Of a DNA stretch of 64,000 nucleotides, positions 24,758-33,265 are shown piece by piece. A program made the translations under genes and the position numbers. How positions within the stretch are numbered: position 1 is the first letter of the stretch; the number at the start of each line of letters is the position of its first letter. Below the pieces are notes generated by a model. The model made no database searches. It was not told where the DNA came from and was given only the letters and a program-made list of their open reading frames with translations. The DNA is taken from NCBI RefSeq assembly GCF_001884135.1, contig NZ_MAOC01000027.1, positions 1 to 64,000 of the forward strand. Reading direction: 5' to 3'. The stretch is from Bacillus nitratireducens (GTDB lineage Bacteria; Bacillota; Bacilli; Bacillales; Bacillaceae_G).

Positions 24758-27139
24758 ATGGAAAAATTACAGTTATTAACATTTAAAAATATAGTAGACC
24801 CCCTCTATAATGAGAAAGTATCGTATATTTACTTTCCTATTGAATGGCTTGAGATTGTAGAGATACATTATAGAACATTTTTATTAACGAGTAAGTTAAA
24901 ACTTGTAAATGAAAGATTGTATGATATGTTTTCTGATATATTATTCATTCAGCATAATCCATATATACTAAAGGAAGATACACCTTGGATTGTAGCAAAA
25001 GAACCAATGAGCCAAGAGCAGTTAGACTATATTTTCCAAAGTTGGTATGAGGTTATTCATGATTGGAAACCGAATAAATTAATAGATCCACCACATTTAG
25101 AATGGCAGTATGATTTAATTAGTAATTTACCAGTATTACATGATAAAAAAACGTTTTCTAAATGGGTACCAGCTCTAATTACACATATCTTTTGCGAACA
25201 GCCTTTACTTATGAAAAATAAGAATGATGAAGAAGTATATTTTTCACCACTGCGATCCCAACATGTTTCTGAGGCGATGTCTGAGCCAATTAAAGATGAC
25301 GAAACACAGGATTATTTCGCTTATGTATATCGGTTTGAATACATAACTCGTGGAGGTGAGAATATTCCACTATTAAAAGTATCAGTAGGGATTAGACGGT
25401 TTTATCAGCAATATAACCATAAAGATATTTCTATACTTTTAGGACGAAAGCGAAGCCAAATACTGATTTCAACTCCTGAATTTGAATCAAATAAGAAAAA
25501 GCAAAGATTTGTAAAGTTAAAAGTGCAACAAGCTGAAAAAGGAATAAAGTGGATTAAGCGTTTCAGAAATTTAAAAGATGAGTATAGGATAGGGGGAGAA
25601 GTTAAATTAGAACACATTCTCCAATGTCCGAAAGAGTATATTAGAGGAACAAATAAAAGAGTGCTTCTTCCATATAACGAAAACATATATAAAGTTCAAG
25701 GAACAAAAATAAAGCTTGGTATAAAAGTAAGAGAAAAAAAGAAGCTTTTAAATGAATTCCAACTAACCTTCCCATATTTTACATTAATTCCTGAATGTGA
25801 AAATGTATTAACTAATAATGAGAATGAGTTATTACCTTTACTTACCCCAAAGGGATTAGACTCAATTACGTTAGAAGTATGGTCAGATGATATAGTAATA
25901 GAGATAGAACAAGCGTTATTAGATAGCAAAATAGTTTTAGCTCAAAATGGAGATTCCTCCTATGTATTAAATGCAGACAATCCGGTGTTGTTAAAAATAG
26001 TAAGATATAACATTGAAAAAGTATTACAAAATCCATATAGAATGCAATATAGCCATAAAAATAAAAAGAAACTTGTAGACGATGTTGTAAAAGCGGTACA
26101 TGCTACAGCAGGAGAGCAAAATGAAATGAAACTAGCATTAATTGCATTAAAAACTTTTAATGGCCGTGAAAAAATTAATCCAAAGCAAATTATTAGGGAA
26201 GGATTCGTTCGAACACAACGTATTTCAGCTTTTATTAATTTATTTATTGGACAAAGTGTATCTAAAAAAGAAATTATTACCGCTATTCTTAGTTTGTTAG
26301 AGCAAAATGGGTTCTTAAAGCGTAGTTGGAATAAGATAAAATTACCAGGTATAATTGTAAATTTATCAGTTGAAAAAATGTCTAAATTTGATTTCTTACC
26401 TATTTTTTCAAAAATAAATGGGAGAGAAATAGTATATAAATTATATGGTCAAGAAGAATGGGATACAATTGATCATACTTTATTAAATATAGGTAATAAT
26501 AAAGTGTTTTTACCACAACCATCAAAAAGGAATGATATAGGGGCCCACTTTAAACAATTTATATCAGAAACATTAGTTGAAATTTTACAAGATGCACATA
26601 AACAAAACAAAGAAGTTTATTTTGTTGTAGATGCAAATATGAGAAAACATTGGATAAAAGAATTGCAGAATGAAAGCGTTAATATAGAGGTTTTACCTGA
26701 AATAATCTCAAATTTTAAAGAGGATATAAAAATAATTAGAATTAATACTAACTCAGATGTACCGAACTATATTGTTAGAGATCAAAAATATGTTATGGAT
26801 GAAACGAGTTTATTTGTAGATCAACTGGGAATTTACTATAGCACGGCTGCTTACGAATTAAATTGTAATGCGATAGCACAGCAGTGTATACTCGAAATTA
26901 TCCCGTTTGGTGTAAAATTTGAAGAGAGGGAAGAACTCGCCAAAATGATACATTACATGTGCTGTAAATCAACCTTGCTCTCAGAACAAAATATTCATAA
27001 TACGTACATAATGCATATGGTTAAATTAATAAAAAATTATACTACCGATATTGATTCAAGGGAGTTTAAAGAATTCGATGATGAATTAGATGAAGATGTA
27101 ATAATTATGGAAAAAGAAGATGGATTGATATTAATATAA
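24758..27139 (+). CDS. Orphan pPIWI_RE-type protein
   Basis: A 793-residue protein resembling, by the order of its C-terminal strands, the prokaryotic PIWI group named pPIWI_RE (DUF3962/DUF3893). The tail matches the remembered family layout: EVYFVVDANMRKHW (first RNase H-like strand), IIRINTNSDVPNYIV near 659-673 with the conserved Arg, a SLFVDQLGIYYST segment, CILEIIPFG, and IMHMVKLIKNY. The expected Glu after the Arg appears replaced (Asp/Asn), and no full RNase H triad is evident. The N-terminal half would be the pPIWI_RE X-domain. Canonical systems add a REase and a DinG-like helicase; neither is here. It has its own terminator. Family call made from memory. Confidence 0.68.
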   Translation: MEKLQLLTFKNIVDPLYNEKVSYIYFPIEWLEIVEIHYRTFLLTSKLKLVNERLYDMFSDILFIQHNPYILKEDTPWIVAKEPMSQEQLDYIFQSWYEVIHDWKPNKLIDPPHLEWQYDLISNLPVLHDKKTFSKWVPALITHIFCEQPLLMKNKNDEEVYFSPLRSQHVSEAMSEPIKDDETQDYFAYVYRFEYITRGGENIPLLKVSVGIRRFYQQYNHKDISILLGRKRSQILISTPEFESNKKKQRFVKLKVQQAEKGIKWIKRFRNLKDEYRIGGEVKLEHILQCPKEYIRGTNKRVLLPYNENIYKVQGTKIKLGIKVREKKKLLNEFQLTFPYFTLIPECENVLTNNENELLPLLTPKGLDSITLEVWSDDIVIEIEQALLDSKIVLAQNGDSSYVLNADNPVLLKIVRYNIEKVLQNPYRMQYSHKNKKKLVDDVVKAVHATAGEQNEMKLALIALKTFNGREKINPKQIIREGFVRTQRISAFINLFIGQSVSKKEIITAILSLLEQNGFLKRSWNKIKLPGIIVNLSVEKMSKFDFLPIFSKINGREIVYKLYGQEEWDTIDHTLLNIGNNKVFLPQPSKRNDIGAHFKQFISETLVEILQDAHKQNKEVYFVVDANMRKHWIKELQNESVNIEVLPEIISNFKEDIKIIRINTNSDVPNYIVRDQKYVMDETSLFVDQLGIYYSTAAYELNCNAIAQQCILEIIPFGVKFEEREELAKMIHYMCCKSTLLSEQNIHNTYIMHMVKLIKNYTTDIDSREFKEFDDELDEDVIIMEKEDGLILI

Positions 27140-27151
27140 ATGATAGTATAC

Positions 27152-27190
27152 AAATCCTGTTAGTAATAATAAAACAGGATTTGTCATTTT
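27152..27190 (+). terminator. Terminator of the pPIWI_RE gene
   Basis: Perfect 10-bp arms AAATCCTGTT (27152-27161) and AACAGGATTT (27173-27182) and then a T-rich run. Confidence 0.85.
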
Positions 27191-27357
27191 TTATTGTAAA
27201 TATAGATATGATTTGTCATGTATATTTTCGTTTTCATATTTACTTTATTTACTTTCAGGATTAAGATGTTTTTTAGAAATATCACAAAGGTTTTTCAAAT
27301 AGTATGAACTTTATATTTTGCGAAACTGAAAAAAGAATTTGAAAGGAATGGGGAATT

Positions 27358-28125
27358 GTGAAGAAATTAGATGTGCTATTAATGATACTGAGCGGCCTCT
27401 TTCCGGTTGCAGGTGTTATGAAGCAAGTCCCTCTAGAACAATCTTTATTTATTGGAGGATTATTATTTTTCACTAGTTTTGGAAGTTACTTTGCTAAAAA
27501 GATGTACTCACGAATATGTAGCTGGATAGCGTATGCGCCATTTATTACATTACTGTTAGTTATTTGGAATCAGGATATTTCAACAAATTCAATAATAGCG
27601 AACGCGAAAATCGCCGCTTGTATTGCGTTAATTCCATGTATATTGCGTTTTCGTACATACGGGCTTACTTTGGGCTTATTCTCATTATGGGCCGCTTTAC
27701 TATGGGATATAAAAGAAGTACAGTCATTAATTATACTTGAGCGTATGATGAGTTTAATGACAGGCCATTACTTATATATTCTCCTTTTAGTTGGAGGACT
27801 TATATTAGGTGGATTACTTGCGATGTTATTGCACCGTAAAGAGAAAGGTGCTAATAAAGAAAATACTAATTTATTTAAACAGAAAAAGAAACGCAACAAG
27901 CCAACATTTAAAATTCGTATTCCTAGATTACCAAAGTTTAAGTTAAAATTATTAAAGTTTGGTGGGAAATCTTCTAAACGAAAAACACCAGAAACAATTT
28001 ATGAGCGTAATTATGATGAACCGGCTCAATCAAATCAAATGATAGAGCAAGAACCGCAATATAAAGTAGAAGCTATCCAAGGACAAACAAGGATGGAACG
28101 TCGAAGAAATAGGCATAATGCATAG
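27358..28125 (+). CDS. Membrane protein with a long basic tail, unknown function
   Basis: A 255-residue protein of unrecognised family. The first 160 residues form about six hydrophobic helices (near 5-25, 28-45, 50-68, 78-95, 98-118, 133-157). The remaining 95 residues are a cytoplasmic, strongly basic and Lys/Arg-rich tail (KQKKKRNKPTFKIRIP, RLPKFKLKLLKFGGK) ending in RRRNRHNA. The tail could touch nucleic acid or membrane lipid. The start is GTG, after an AAAGGAATGGGG site. It sits behind the pPIWI_RE gene but a terminator separates them, so a link is unproven. Confidence 0.75.
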   Translation: MKKLDVLLMILSGLFPVAGVMKQVPLEQSLFIGGLLFFTSFGSYFAKKMYSRICSWIAYAPFITLLLVIWNQDISTNSIIANAKIAACIALIPCILRFRTYGLTLGLFSLWAALLWDIKEVQSLIILERMMSLMTGHYLYILLLVGGLILGGLLAMLLHRKEKGANKENTNLFKQKKKRNKPTFKIRIPRLPKFKLKLLKFGGKSSKRKTPETIYERNYDEPAQSNQMIEQEPQYKVEAIQGQTRMERRRNRHNA

Positions 28126-28136
28126 TAAAATTAGTT

Positions 28137-28186
28137 AACCCCTTAATGATTTATCGTAGAATTGATAAATCATTAAGGGGTTTTAT
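28137..28186 (+). terminator. Terminator after the membrane protein gene
   Basis: A perfect 19-bp stem (28137-28155 and 28164-28182) followed by TTTATAT. Confidence 0.9.
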
Positions 28187-28243
28187 ATATTCCTCTGTGT
28201 GCTTTTTTATCTCTCACATGTTTATAAGCAATTATCCAGTGAA

Positions 28244-28273
28244 ATATATGTAACTACTAGTAGTTACATATAT
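28244..28273. repeat. 30-bp perfect palindrome
   Basis: A spacerless palindrome centred between 28258 and 28259, with core GTAACTACTAGTAGTTAC. It has no loop and no T-run, so it is not a terminator. It looks like an operator or resolution-type site. It lies 45 bases before the decayed gene at 28318. Confidence 0.85.
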
Positions 28274-28317
28274 CATCGAGTAAAAAGATAGACGTTGTTA
28301 TTACAGTCATTCAGCTA

Positions 28318-28623
28318 ATGAATAAAGCGTGCCCAACTGGTGAAGAGTTACACCAGTTGGATAGATACCTTGATATATAACCGAAAAAAGAGGTGGACAA
28401 GAAAAAAATACCGATTTGGGAAGATAAAGAAGAAGTGGACAAGTGAAGGGAAACGGAATGAGAGAAATTAAATAGGATGAAGAAAATGCTTGAAACCGTT
28501 GACGTGAAAGTTATGTCGGATGATGAGTTTCTAAAGAAATATAAGGGCACATTTAAAAAGGAAAGACACCAATTCAAAAACTACTGTAAAGATTGCAAGC
28601 AGAAACATAACGATTTGTTATAG
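28318..28623 (+). pseudogene. Decayed gene with three in-frame stops
   Basis: One continuous plus-strand frame of 102 codons reads MNKACPTGEELHQLDRYLDI, stop, PKKEVDKKKIPIWEDKEEVDK, stop, RETE, stop, then EKLNRMKKMLETVDV and onward to NYCKDCKQKHNDLL (28623). The stops are TAA 28378, TGA 28444 and TGA 28459. That the flanking frames stay open and coherent shows a single former gene. The C-terminal CxxC and phage-like charge pattern suggest a small zinc protein, but the family is not recognised. The last segment (from ATG 28477, 48 residues) has no good ribosome site. Confidence 0.7.
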
Positions 28624-28661
28624 GAATTTCATTTTGTTCAGATAGATTTTTGTTTGGAGTT

Positions 28662-28862
28662 TTAAGACTGTTGCATTTTCTTTATTTTTTTTGTTCCCAA
28701 AACACAACTAATAATTGCAAGTAATGCACTTGAAGAGATGAAATTTACGGTCCAATAAATTCCTGTTCCAGTAATTAAGTCGATAATTACAAATTTTTTA
28801 ATTGCCGAACTTTTTATTGTATGAAAAACGAATTGATTGTTATTGTTATCCAATGTTGTCAC
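28662..28862 (-). CDS. Small hydrophobic peptide, unknown
   Basis: A 66-residue minus-strand frame with a start GTG (28862) or TTG (28853). A polar Asn-rich N terminus (LDNNNNQ) precedes a hydrophobic stretch with Gly/Ser (ITGTGIYWTVNF, SSSALLAIISCVLG) and a basic tail KKIKKM. AAGGGA precedes it, close to the GTG and at a better distance from the TTG. The layout, leader-like polar part then an amphipathic core, recalls bacteriocin-type peptides, but no modification, immunity or export gene is adjacent. It could also be a small membrane-acting regulator, or chance. Confidence 0.4.
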   Translation of the reverse strand: MTTLDNNNNQFVFHTIKSSAIKKFVIIDLITGTGIYWTVNFISSSALLAIISCVLGTKKIKKMQQS

Positions 28863-28934
28863 GTCCCTTATCTTTTTTTAAAACATATGACAAGGTATGC
28901 TTGTTCTAGTCATTTAATCTCAAGAGAACCATAA

Positions 28935-28962
28935 AAAGAACAGCTAGCAAAAGCTAGCTGTT
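28935..28962 (-). terminator. Terminator of the MarR gene
   Basis: Arms AACAGCTAGC (28939-28948) and GCTAGCTGTT (28953-28962), followed on the minus strand by CTTTTTAT. Confidence 0.85.
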
Positions 28963-29015
28963 TCATAAATGAAAAACAAAAAATTAGATTGGTTTTGAAA
29001 AATGATTGAGACGAA

Positions 29016-29471
29016 TTATTTAAAATGTTGTAGAGAATTTAGTAAGTCATTATGGATACGTAATAAGGTTTGGATATCTTCTTCAGATAGTTGTTCTAGT
29101 GCTAGTCCCATTGCTTTATAAGAAGTCGAGTTTTCAATGGATTTCTTAGATATTTCTTGTCCTTGTGTTGTTACTTTTAATTGTATTTCTCTACGATCTT
29201 CATGTGATTGTTTTCGCTCAATTAATCCTAAATTAACTAACTCATCTACATTTACACTCATTGTGCTTTTAGGAACTGAAAGGCGTTCTGAGATATCTTT
29301 AAGAGTAGTATTAGGAGTTGCATAAATTGAATTTAAGATGCCCATTTGTTGAACTGTTAATCCTAACGTAGAAGCGTTTTGATGAGTAAATTTTATAATT
29401 TCTTTGTTTATTTTTACAAATGAATGGACAATTTCACTGGCTTGTTTGATACCTTGTTTATGTAGACTCAA
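29016..29471 (-). CDS. MarR family transcriptional regulator
   Basis: A 151-residue MarR-type winged-helix regulator. The DNA-binding region spans about 35-100 (TLKDISERLSVPKSTMSVNVDELV, with wing QSHEDRREIQLKVT). The recognition helix SVPKSTMSVNVD is typical. Helices at both ends form the dimer interface. The ligand and targets are unknown. No resistance pump is adjacent. AAGGAAG precedes the ATG. It is transcribed alone, with its own terminator. Confidence 0.9.
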   Translation of the reverse strand: MSLHKQGIKQASEIVHSFVKINKEIIKFTHQNASTLGLTVQQMGILNSIYATPNTTLKDISERLSVPKSTMSVNVDELVNLGLIERKQSHEDRREIQLKVTTQGQEISKKSIENSTSYKAMGLALEQLSEEDIQTLLRIHNDLLNSLQHFK

Positions 29472-29613
29472 AGTAATAACTTCCTTTCATTTTAAAATAA
29501 TCCAACTCGATATTGTTCATTGTTGAACTATTTTATTTTGAATCAAATTGTAGGGAAAGTCAATAAACGCTATTGATAAAAAACCTAATAAAAAATTCAT
29601 TTTGTAGAAATAA

Positions 29614-29643
29614 AAAAAGGTGATGAACATCGCATCACCTTTT
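29614..29643 (-). terminator. Terminator of the small membrane protein gene
   Basis: AAAAGGTGATG (29615-29625) and CATCACCTTTT (29633-29643); on the minus strand a T-run follows. Confidence 0.8.
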
Positions 29644-29708
29644 GATAAAACAAAGCACTTTCAAAAATAAAGTATTCAAAATTAAAACAGAAGTTATCAT
29701 AAATTCCT

Positions 29709-29921
29709 TTAATCTTTGACTTGAAACTTATCTTTAATATTAATAAATAATAAAAATAATATTATGGCAGATATTAAATTAGACAAGTAGAAATCTTGGT
29801 GGAACAGTAGTTCAAAGATAAAATCGAAAGTGTATAATAAAGAAACAGCAGGTAATATGCAAATGAATATAAATCTCCAATTTTTTAAATAATATTTGTA
29901 ATAAGTATGTACTTTCTCCAT
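29709..29921 (-). CDS. Small two-helix membrane protein, unknown
   Basis: A 70-residue protein starting at ATG 29921 after an AAAGGAGC site; a longer in-frame ATG (29963) lacks one. Two hydrophobic helices (about 15-38 and 44-62) are visible, with a charged C terminus KDKFQVKD. No family is recognised. It is monocistronic. Confidence 0.6.
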   Translation of the reverse strand: MEKVHTYYKYYLKNWRFIFICILPAVSLLYTFDFIFELLFHQDFYLSNLISAIILFLLFINIKDKFQVKD

Positions 29922-30147
29922 AGATCTTGCTCCTTTAATTTTACCTTCTATATAAATATACATTCAAATAAACGGATTTACAAAGCCTTTTAAAAATAAA
30001 TAAAAAATACTGTGAAAGTGGTGTGTAATAGAAAAAGTGTACTGAAATGTTAACATCTAGACGAAATAATCATAAATTAACGCTAATATATCACTGTACT
30101 AATATGAAGTTATAATTAGATTTATCTATAAAAACCTTTAAAACACC

Positions 30148-30189
30148 ATTACTAAAATGATACACTATAATCTACGTTATTTTAGTAAT
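30148..30189. repeat. Inverted repeat around a -10 box
   Basis: ATTACTAAAAT (30148-30158) and ATTTTAGTAAT (30179-30189), perfect 11-bp arms, flank a TATAAT (30166-30171). The arm spacing is about three helical turns, so a dimeric or tetrameric repressor could bind. Confidence 0.55.
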
Positions 30190-30205
30190 GAATAGAGGGA
30201 TTTAC

Positions 30206-31210
30206 ATGATAGATAAAATCAAAAATGCTGTAGAGGACATGTACGAAGATGAAGCAAAACATTTACTGCAAAGCATTCTTATACAATTAGATTTATTAGA
30301 AGAAAACTATAGTGAAGATAAGATTAAACACTTGATAAGTATACCTAAGCAACTAACGAGTAATACATCTTATAAAAAGAATGTAAAAGAAAGTACACAT
30401 ATTCATATCACTTTCGATGAATCAACAGGCGGATGTTTAAAACATATGTTAAGTCAAGAAGAACTATTTGAAGAGAGTGTTGTATCATTCTCGGAATTCT
30501 TTTCAATTGGACCGATAAACAAGTTACATATGAATGAGGGACAACTTGCAAGACAGCAATGGTTATTAAACAATCTAACTACTTATGATGGTTATTTTGA
30601 AGAGGAATATCTACTGAATTTTATAGAAACTTTAGAAGAGCTACATTCTATTCCAAATGAAACACCAATTACCATCTGGAAGGCGAATAACGCACATGAA
30701 CATGTAGGCCTTTGTTTTGTAATGGCTCAATTAAAAGATAAGAAAAATATTCGTATAATTAATACCTCTGAAGCGAGTAGAGAAATATTAAAACAAGAAT
30801 ATGATATACGTGGAACTGGTGAATTGCCGCCCGAAAGTTTAGCTACTTTCTTAAAAAATTCTGCAGAGTTATCGTATTTAACTAAAGAGACTAGAGAAAA
30901 GTTTAAACATGAGTGGGATAGTTTATCGAATAGCACAGAGTTATTAAGAATTTGGAAAGACAATGAAGTACATTCAGTGGAAGAAGACTATTTTGATCCA
31001 TTTATGATTGAATGCGCAAAAAGAATAGGTGCTGATAAAGACTTCCTTAAAGCTCCGAGAGTAATTGGGGAAGTGCTTGGTCATGTCGAACAACTTGTAG
31101 GGGATACTTTTTTAGAATACCGCTTGAAAGCATTAATTAATCAAGATGTATTTGAATTTGAAGGTTCACTAGAAGAAATGCGTTTTTATAGTGTGAAGTT
31201 GAGAAAATAA
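30206..31210 (+). CDS. DUF1835 domain-containing protein
   Basis: A 334-residue soluble protein. After a helical N terminus (to about 60), the DUF1835-like part begins HIHITFDESTGGCLKHML and continues VVSFSEFFSIGPINKL; the C-terminal region has the DUF3658-like features described for such proteins. The biochemical role is unknown. ATG 30206 with AGAGGGA before it is preferred to ATG 30188. It is monocistronic and preceded by an inverted repeat at its promoter. Confidence 0.82.
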   Translation: MIDKIKNAVEDMYEDEAKHLLQSILIQLDLLEENYSEDKIKHLISIPKQLTSNTSYKKNVKESTHIHITFDESTGGCLKHMLSQEELFEESVVSFSEFFSIGPINKLHMNEGQLARQQWLLNNLTTYDGYFEEEYLLNFIETLEELHSIPNETPITIWKANNAHEHVGLCFVMAQLKDKKNIRIINTSEASREILKQEYDIRGTGELPPESLATFLKNSAELSYLTKETREKFKHEWDSLSNSTELLRIWKDNEVHSVEEDYFDPFMIECAKRIGADKDFLKAPRVIGEVLGHVEQLVGDTFLEYRLKALINQDVFEFEGSLEEMRFYSVKLRK

Positions 31211-31229
31211 TAAATACATTCCGTTTATG

Positions 31230-31268
31230 AAAAAGCTTGTAGTTTTAAAACTACAAGCTTTTTTTTAG
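31230..31268 (+). terminator. Terminator of the DUF1835 gene
   Basis: A near-perfect 17-bp stem (31230-31246 and 31247-31263) with a T-run. The innermost A/T bases must form the loop. Confidence 0.88.
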
Positions 31269-31358
31269 TTGAATTTGGGCTATACATAAGCTTCCGATAG
31301 GTGTCATATCACATATGAATGTTAAAGGTAATGAATGAAAAGAAGGTGATTTATTAAT

Positions 31359-31763
31359 ATGTATAACCAACAAAATTATCCATATGATCAAACGGTGTAT
31401 TATAATCCACAACAATACGGATATGAACCTGATATCGAAGTTAGAGAAGTTGAACTAGAAGATTACCGACCAGATGATGCAGAAGATGCTCCAACGTCAC
31501 CACCACCGTCACAAGCTCCGTCGCTACCGTCTACATTTGCTTCTCCTGCACAAGCAGGTAATATGAAATCATGGATGTGTAACTGCCTAGGAAGATGGGG
31601 ATATTTACGTTTGCATCGTCCTGGTCCATTCGGAAGAGACTTATGGTTTTTTCCGACGGAAGTAAGAAGAAATGGGGTATCAGGTTACACTTGGCAAGGT
31701 GGTCGCCGTCGTAAAGTAAGTTATCGATATCAACAAATTAGTAATTTTATGTGCTTTGCATAA
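31359..31763 (+). CDS. Hypothetical protein with Pro-rich N terminus
   Basis: A 134-residue protein. Residues 1-35 are Tyr/Gln/Asn-rich (MYNQQNYPYDQTVYYN), 36-66 are acidic then Pro/Ser-rich (PTSPPPSQAPSLPS), and 67-134 form a compact basic domain with several aromatics (WMCNCLGRWGYLRLHR, GPFGRDLWFFPTEVRR). The composition suits a spore surface or coat-associated protein, but no family is recognised. A GAAGGTGAT site precedes the ATG, and a terminator follows. Confidence 0.75.
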   Translation: MYNQQNYPYDQTVYYNPQQYGYEPDIEVREVELEDYRPDDAEDAPTSPPPSQAPSLPSTFASPAQAGNMKSWMCNCLGRWGYLRLHRPGPFGRDLWFFPTEVRRNGVSGYTWQGGRRRKVSYRYQQISNFMCFA

Positions 31764-31765
31764 AG

Positions 31766-31807
31766 AAAAGTGAGAGAGTAGAATGATTTTACTCTCTCAC
31801 TTTTTTA
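31766..31807 (+). terminator. Terminator of the Pro-rich protein gene
   Basis: A perfect 15-bp stem (31766-31780 and 31790-31804) and then a T-run. Confidence 0.9.
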
Positions 31808-31923
31808 TTTTTCAATACACGAAGTAAGATTTTAATTAAAAATTTACAATTTTCATGTTTTTATTGGAGTATAATGCAAATGTTGGGTTGGTTTTCAAAA
31901 TCAAATGAGAGTGAGGGAATACA

Positions 31924-33159
31924 ATGTCAATGAAAAACAAAGTGGGGCTAAGAATAGAGGACGGCATTAATTTAGCTTCTGCTCAATTTAAAGAAGATGC
32001 ATATGAAATTTATAAAGAATCGCGAAAAATGCAGCCTATATTATTTGTAAATGAAGTTGAAATTGGTAAAGAATGGCTCATTACAAGATATGAAGATGCT
32101 CTGCCACTTTTAAAAGATAATCGCTTAAAAAAAGATCAGGCAAATGTGTTTCCTCAAGATACAAAGAACATGTATCTTTCCGTTAACAATAGTGATCATT
32201 TAACAACGCACATGTTAAATTCGGACCCACCTAACCACAGTCGTTTACGATCTTTAGTTCAAAAAGCTTTTACACCAAAGATGATTTCACAATTAGACGG
32301 AAGAATTCAGAGAGTAGCGGATGATTTAATAAGTGAGATAGAGCGAAAAGGTACATTAAATCTTGTGGATGATTATTCATTCCCACTACCGATTATTGTA
32401 ATAAGTGAGATGCTTGGAATTCCAAAAGAGGATCAAGCGAAATTTAGAATTTGGTCGCATGCTGTCATTGCATCGCCAGAAACACCTGAAGAAATAAAAG
32501 AAACCGAAAAACAACTATCTGAGTTTATTACATATCTTCAATATATAGTTGATGTAAAACGAAAAAATCCAAAAGAAGATTTGGTTAGTGCGTTAATACT
32601 TGCAGAAAATGAAGGGCATAAACTTAGTGCCCGAGAGCTATATTCAATGATCATGTTATTAATTGTAGCAGGACATGAGACAACAGTGAATTTAATTACG
32701 AATACGGTATTAGCACTTCTTGAAAATCCAAATCAATTACAGTTATTAAAAGATAATCCAAAATTAATTGATTCTGCAATTGAAGAAGGATTGCGTTATT
32801 ATTCTCCAGTTGAGGTTACAACTGCAAGATGGGCGGCTGAACCTTTTCAAATTCACGACCAAACAATCCAAAAAGGTGACATGGTTATTATTTCATTAGC
32901 TTCAGCAAATCGTGATGAAACAGTATTTGAAAAGCCAGAAGTATTCGATATTACACGAGAGAATAACCGTCACATTGCATTTGGTCATGGAAGTCATTTC
33001 TGCCTTGGGGCTCCGCTTGCTAGGTTAGAAGCAAAGATAGCTATTACTACGCTGTTAAAACGCATGCCTGAACTACAAATAAAAGGGAATCGTGAAGAAA
33101 TTAAATGGCAAGGTAATTATTTAATGCGTTCTTTAGAGGAATTACCGTTAACCTTCTAG
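31924..33159 (+). CDS. Cytochrome P450
   Basis: A 411-residue soluble bacterial P450, CYP107/CYP109-like. The I-helix motif is AGHETT (249-254), the ExxR motif EEGLRY, and the heme-binding loop is FGHGSHFCLGAPLAR with the thiolate Cys 360. The HxxxR pair, NHSRLR, is near 104-109. No membrane anchor. The substrate and redox partner are unknown; no ferredoxin gene is adjacent. GAGTGAGGG precedes the ATG. A second, truncated P450 (37450-38316) is a paralogue. Confidence 0.93.
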   Translation: MSMKNKVGLRIEDGINLASAQFKEDAYEIYKESRKMQPILFVNEVEIGKEWLITRYEDALPLLKDNRLKKDQANVFPQDTKNMYLSVNNSDHLTTHMLNSDPPNHSRLRSLVQKAFTPKMISQLDGRIQRVADDLISEIERKGTLNLVDDYSFPLPIIVISEMLGIPKEDQAKFRIWSHAVIASPETPEEIKETEKQLSEFITYLQYIVDVKRKNPKEDLVSALILAENEGHKLSARELYSMIMLLIVAGHETTVNLITNTVLALLENPNQLQLLKDNPKLIDSAIEEGLRYYSPVEVTTARWAAEPFQIHDQTIQKGDMVIISLASANRDETVFEKPEVFDITRENNRHIAFGHGSHFCLGAPLARLEAKIAITTLLKRMPELQIKGNREEIKWQGNYLMRSLEELPLTF

Positions 33160-33253
33160 AATATTTGTTTTGAGACATGCATACATCAAAAATGTTCTAC
33201 ATAGAGTATGTATGTGTTATTTAAATTCGAAACGGAAGGGTGAAAACATCCCA

Positions 33254-33265
33254 ATGATCAACTAA
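33254..33265 (+). CDS. Leader reading frame MIN of the MFS-vat operon
   Basis: ATG ATC AAC TAA, preceded by GGAAGGG 13 bases upstream. It codes the same Met-Ile-Asn peptide as the vmlR leader and, as there, its Asn and stop codons enter the first hairpin arm (33261-33272). Translation is inferred. Confidence 0.5.
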   Translation: MIN

